From UBA647 sp964400545 (GTDB lineage: Bacteria; Acidobacteriota; Aminicenantia; UBA2199), in assembly GCA_964400545.1 (NCBI GenBank), contig CAYNUG010000102.1, positions 1 through 8,090 on the forward strand: a stretch of DNA of 8,090 nucleotides. Direction: 5' to 3'. The position numbers were made by a program, and so were the translations under genes. Shown piece by piece: positions 5,998 to 8,090 of this stretch; position 1 is the stretch's first letter; each line of letters opens with the position of its first letter. Below the pieces are notes generated by a model, which was given only the letters and a program-made list of their open reading frames with translations, did not search any database and was not told the DNA's origin.

Positions 5998-6804
5998 GTG
6001 TACAGACAAGAGAACCGCTCTCAAAAAAAAATTGCAATACTACTATTAATTCTTTTTATTAATCTGATCCTCATTTCAAATAATGTTGTTTTAAAAAACA
6101 ACAGATCAATACTTCAGAATACCCTGCATCTTTTAGTATATCCTTTCCAGATGATATTTATGAAAGGGTCGGATTATATATCCAGGAAGCTTAAATCCTA
6201 TGTATTTCTGAAGAATTCTTATAAAAAACTCCTGAAAATAAAAAAGAAGCAGTCCGCACTTCGCTATGAAAATTATCTTCTAAAAAAAAATCTTAATGAT
6301 TTTGATTTTGCAAAAAAAGCACGGAAGAAGTTTGATGGATTTCTTATTGCGGAAGTCATATCAATTGATTCCGGGTTCCCTTATGGAGGAGCAATTATCG
6401 ACAGGGGATATTTCTCCGGCATTAAGAGTGATATGGTTGTCGTTAACCAGGATATGGAGCTTGTAGGAAAGATCGTTGAACCTATTTCAATGTTTTCTTC
6501 GAAAGTCAGATTTATTACAAATCCTATGGGGGGGGTCGGAGCATATATTGAGAAGAATAAGCTTGAAGGATTGCTTAAAGGGCATAATTCAAAGAAATGC
6601 AGTTTTAATTATCTTATTGAAAATAAACCAGTAGAGATAGGTGATATTGTGATTACATCAGGCACTGACGAAATATTTCCTCCATATATTAAAATTGGAA
6701 AGGTTATAAGCATTGAGAAGAAGGTTTTGTTGCAAAATATTTTTGTTAAGCCCTATTTTACCGAGAAGTCAATAAAAAAGTTGATCGTGATGAATAATGA
6801 ATAA
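5998..6804 (+). CDS. mreC: Rod shape-determining protein MreC (GTG start)
   Basis: Periplasmic scaffold, anchored in the inner membrane, that contacts PBP2 and promotes its active state. The 268-residue product has a basic cytoplasmic tail, one membrane helix (about 11-29), a lysine-rich probable coiled coil (about 60-105) and the two-lobed beta domain (about 113-262). Signatures include GGAIIDRGYFSGIK (130-143), EGLLKG (190-195) and GDIVITSGTDEIFPPYIKIG (215-234). The start is GTG; the only ribosome-site candidate is a weak GGA eight bases upstream, and the next in-frame ATG would lose the membrane helix. It follows mreB by 22 nt and overlaps mreD by 8 nt. The coding sequence carries two A9 runs (6023-6031, 6282-6290) and a G8 run (6528-6535). 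Confidence 0.93.
   Translation: MYRQENRSQKKIAILLLILFINLILISNNVVLKNNRSILQNTLHLLVYPFQMIFMKGSDYISRKLKSYVFLKNSYKKLLKIKKKQSALRYENYLLKKNLNDFDFAKKARKKFDGFLIAEVISIDSGFPYGGAIIDRGYFSGIKSDMVVVNQDMELVGKIVEPISMFSSKVRFITNPMGGVGAYIEKNKLEGLLKGHNSKKCSFNYLIENKPVEIGDIVITSGTDEIFPPYIKIGKVISIEKKVLLQNIFVKPYFTEKSIKKLIVMNNE
6528..6535 (+). repeat. G8 homopolymer inside mreC
   Basis: Eight consecutive G residues span ATG-GGG-GGG-GTC (M177-V180) in an otherwise AT-rich gene. A one-base slip would truncate the beta domain. The frame is intact in this sequence. Confidence 0.9.
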
Positions 6805-7273
6805 AAGAAGATTCCGTTTTGTTTTAGTTTTATTTCTTATGTTGCTACAGGTACTGGTTAACCTATATCTGAATGAATTTAATATCAATATCGATTTTGT
6901 GTTTTTGATCCTTGTTTACTTTGCATCAAGAAGGAATTTTCTCAGCTCAATGATCGTTGCAACAATTGTAGGATGGTCAATAGATCTTTTTAACAGTCAG
7001 ATCTTAGGAGTTTTCGGTTTTTCCAGGGTTGTAATAGCGTTTATAATATTTGAAATAATTATTTTTATCGATTTTAAAAAACTCAGTTTTTCTTTTCTTT
7101 TTATTTTCATCTCTCTCTCTTTATCAAACCTGATCGCAAATTTATTTTTAATAATGATCAGTAATTATGGGCTAAGTATCGGAATGCTCGTTTATCAGCC
7201 ACTTCTGACAGGTATGTTCGCCGTTCTCCTTGTGAGTTCCGATAGGATCAAAGAGGCGATCAATGTTTATTGA
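6797..7273 (+). CDS. mreD: Rod shape-determining protein MreD
   Basis: Small integral membrane partner of MreC in the elongasome. The 158-residue product is almost entirely hydrophobic, with about five or six predicted membrane segments (roughly 7-24, 31-44, 50-68, 72-92, 97-121, 130-147). The family signature region reads GWSIDLFNSQILGVFGFSRV (59-78), comparable to the G..xDlfxxxxlGxxxls pattern of MreD. The ATG overlaps the last codons of mreC by 8 nt and has no clear ribosome site of its own, suggesting translational coupling. Its end overlaps the PBP2 start by 11 nt. Sequence conservation in this family is low; the call rests on hydropathy, length, the signature and position. Confidence 0.9.
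   Translation: MNKRRFRFVLVLFLMLLQVLVNLYLNEFNINIDFVFLILVYFASRRNFLSSMIVATIVGWSIDLFNSQILGVFGFSRVVIAFIIFEIIIFIDFKKLSFSFLFIFISLSLSNLIANLFLIMISNYGLSIGMLVYQPLLTGMFAVLLVSSDRIKEAINVY
7252..7256 (+). promoter_or_regulatory. Shine-Dalgarno site of PBP2 within mreD
   Basis: AGAGG lies six bases before an ATG at 7263 and supports that start, which falls inside the end of mreD. Confidence 0.7.
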
Positions 7274-8090
7274 GAGAAGACAGATAGATGGTAATGAAGA
7301 AAAGAGAATTACTATTACTTCAAATTTGATTCTAATATTAATATTTGTTTTCCTCTTTTTTTCATTCTGGAATATTCAAGTGTTGAAAAAGGAATACTAT
7401 TCTATGTTATCGATACGGAATATTTTAAAAGAAGTTACGATCAAGGCACCGAGAGGTCTCATATTAGACAGAAACGGGAAAATACTTGCAGAGAACCGAC
7501 TGAGTTTCAACCTTTTTATTATCAGGGAAAACATTAGTGATATGGAGAAGTCTGTGAAAACAGCCGTAGAACTGACAGGACTTTCTAAAGATATTATTAA
7601 TGCGAGAATAAAAAAATTCCGTAACTATCCGGGATTTTATAAAATTCTTTTAAAGAGAGATATGAATTTTAAAAAGGTTATTTTCCTTGAAAGTCGTTTG
7701 GATAACTACCCGGAATTCACGATCGATCAGGAACCAGCTCGAAGATATCCATATGGAAGTTCTGCATCTCATATTTTAGGTCATCTTGCAGAGCTTTCTC
7801 CAGATGAATTTAATGTGATGAAGAATGAAGGTTATTTGCTTGGAGACCAGATCGGAGTAAGTGGTGTGGAAAAAAGTTATGAAAAAGATCTGAGGGGAGT
7901 AGATGGTCACAGAACAGTAATAAGGGATAATCTCGGTCAGATAAGGAAGACCGTTGATATAGAAGATCCCGAAATAGGGGAAACTCTTGTACTCACGGTT
8001 GATATTGAACTCCAGAGATTCATTGAAGAATTATATAAAGATGTCTTTGAATTATTAAAAAATGTTCAAATTGCCGAAAATTTTAATTTA
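7263..8090 (+). CDS. mrdA: Penicillin-binding protein 2, elongasome transpeptidase (partial, 5' part)
   Basis: Cross-links new peptidoglycan during elongation as partner of RodA. The frame is open from the ATG to the window end: 276 codons, with the stop and most of the transpeptidase domain missing. A short cytoplasmic tail and one membrane helix (about 21-40) are followed by the pedestal/dimerisation domain: APRGLILDRNGKILAEN (62-78), ARRYPYGSSASHILGHL (159-175) and GVSGVEKSYEKDLRG (198-212). The linker LTVDIELQRFIEE (244-256) follows. Related proteins then enter a G-A-V-V-x-D/N-P-type strand within about eight residues, but residues 261-276 do not fit that, in this or the other forward frames. 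The active-site SxxK would lie beyond the window. It overlaps mreD by 11 nt and has a good Shine-Dalgarno; rodA would be expected next. Confidence 0.93.
   Translation, partial: MFIERRQIDGNEEKRITITSNLILILIFVFLFFSFWNIQVLKKEYYSMLSIRNILKEVTIKAPRGLILDRNGKILAENRLSFNLFIIRENISDMEKSVKTAVELTGLSKDIINARIKKFRNYPGFYKILLKRDMNFKKVIFLESRLDNYPEFTIDQEPARRYPYGSSASHILGHLAELSPDEFNVMKNEGYLLGDQIGVSGVEKSYEKDLRGVDGHRTVIRDNLGQIRKTVDIEDPEIGETLVLTVDIELQRFIEELYKDVFELLKNVQIAENFNL

Noticed and set aside
6023..6031. A9 tract in mreC as a dedicated phase-variation switch
   Set aside because: Runs of eight or nine A/T occur in several genes here (for example 591-598, 685-693, 3071-3078), so composition and Lys codons explain it.

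Overview
The window is AT-rich chromosomal DNA from a bacterium with peptidoglycan and a rod-type elongation machinery. I infer a Gram-negative (diderm) envelope: aat is typical of such groups, and the mreB-mreC-mreD-PBP2 order is widespread in them. The base composition, frequent A/T homopolymers and the FecR-FN3 architecture would fit a low-GC lineage such as the FCB superphylum, spirochaetes or a related candidate phylum. Nothing here fixes the taxon. No RNA genes, transposons, CRISPR arrays or phage genes are visible.

Layout. Bases 1-160 are a very AT-rich intergenic stretch with one possible promoter. A two-gene minus-strand unit (2887 to 161) encodes a tandem-GNAT acyltransferase of the YghO / bacterial ceramide synthase-like family, followed 18 nt later by a cytosolic two-domain family 3 glycosidase of the NagZ type. 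A 91-bp divergent control region (2888-2978) with overlapping promoter candidates separates it from the plus-strand genes: aat (leucyl/phenylalanyl-tRNA-protein transferase) and then, after 84 bp, a run of closely spaced genes. These are a membrane-anchored FecR-domain protein, mreB, mreC, mreD and the start of PBP2 (mrdA), which is cut by the window end.

How the genes work together. MreB, MreC, MreD and PBP2 are the core of the elongasome that inserts side-wall peptidoglycan. The NagZ-like enzyme would act on recycled wall fragments in the cytoplasm. The FecR-FN3-glucodextranase-B-like protein heads the mre run and is the least explained member; its position suggests an envelope role linked to elongation. 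An 18-codon reading frame with its own Shine-Dalgarno sequence bridges this gene and mreB and ends in a TAATG stop/start overlap.

The most notable observation is in MreB. The catalytic glutamate that lies before the proline in the usual IEEPMAAAIG motif (E140 in Caulobacter MreB) is glutamine here, at the same residue number, as in actin (Q137). Other points worth a look are the FecR-like gene in the operon, the leader frame, the departure of PBP2 from family expectation in its last residues, and the possible ceramide-synthase relationship of the acyltransferase.
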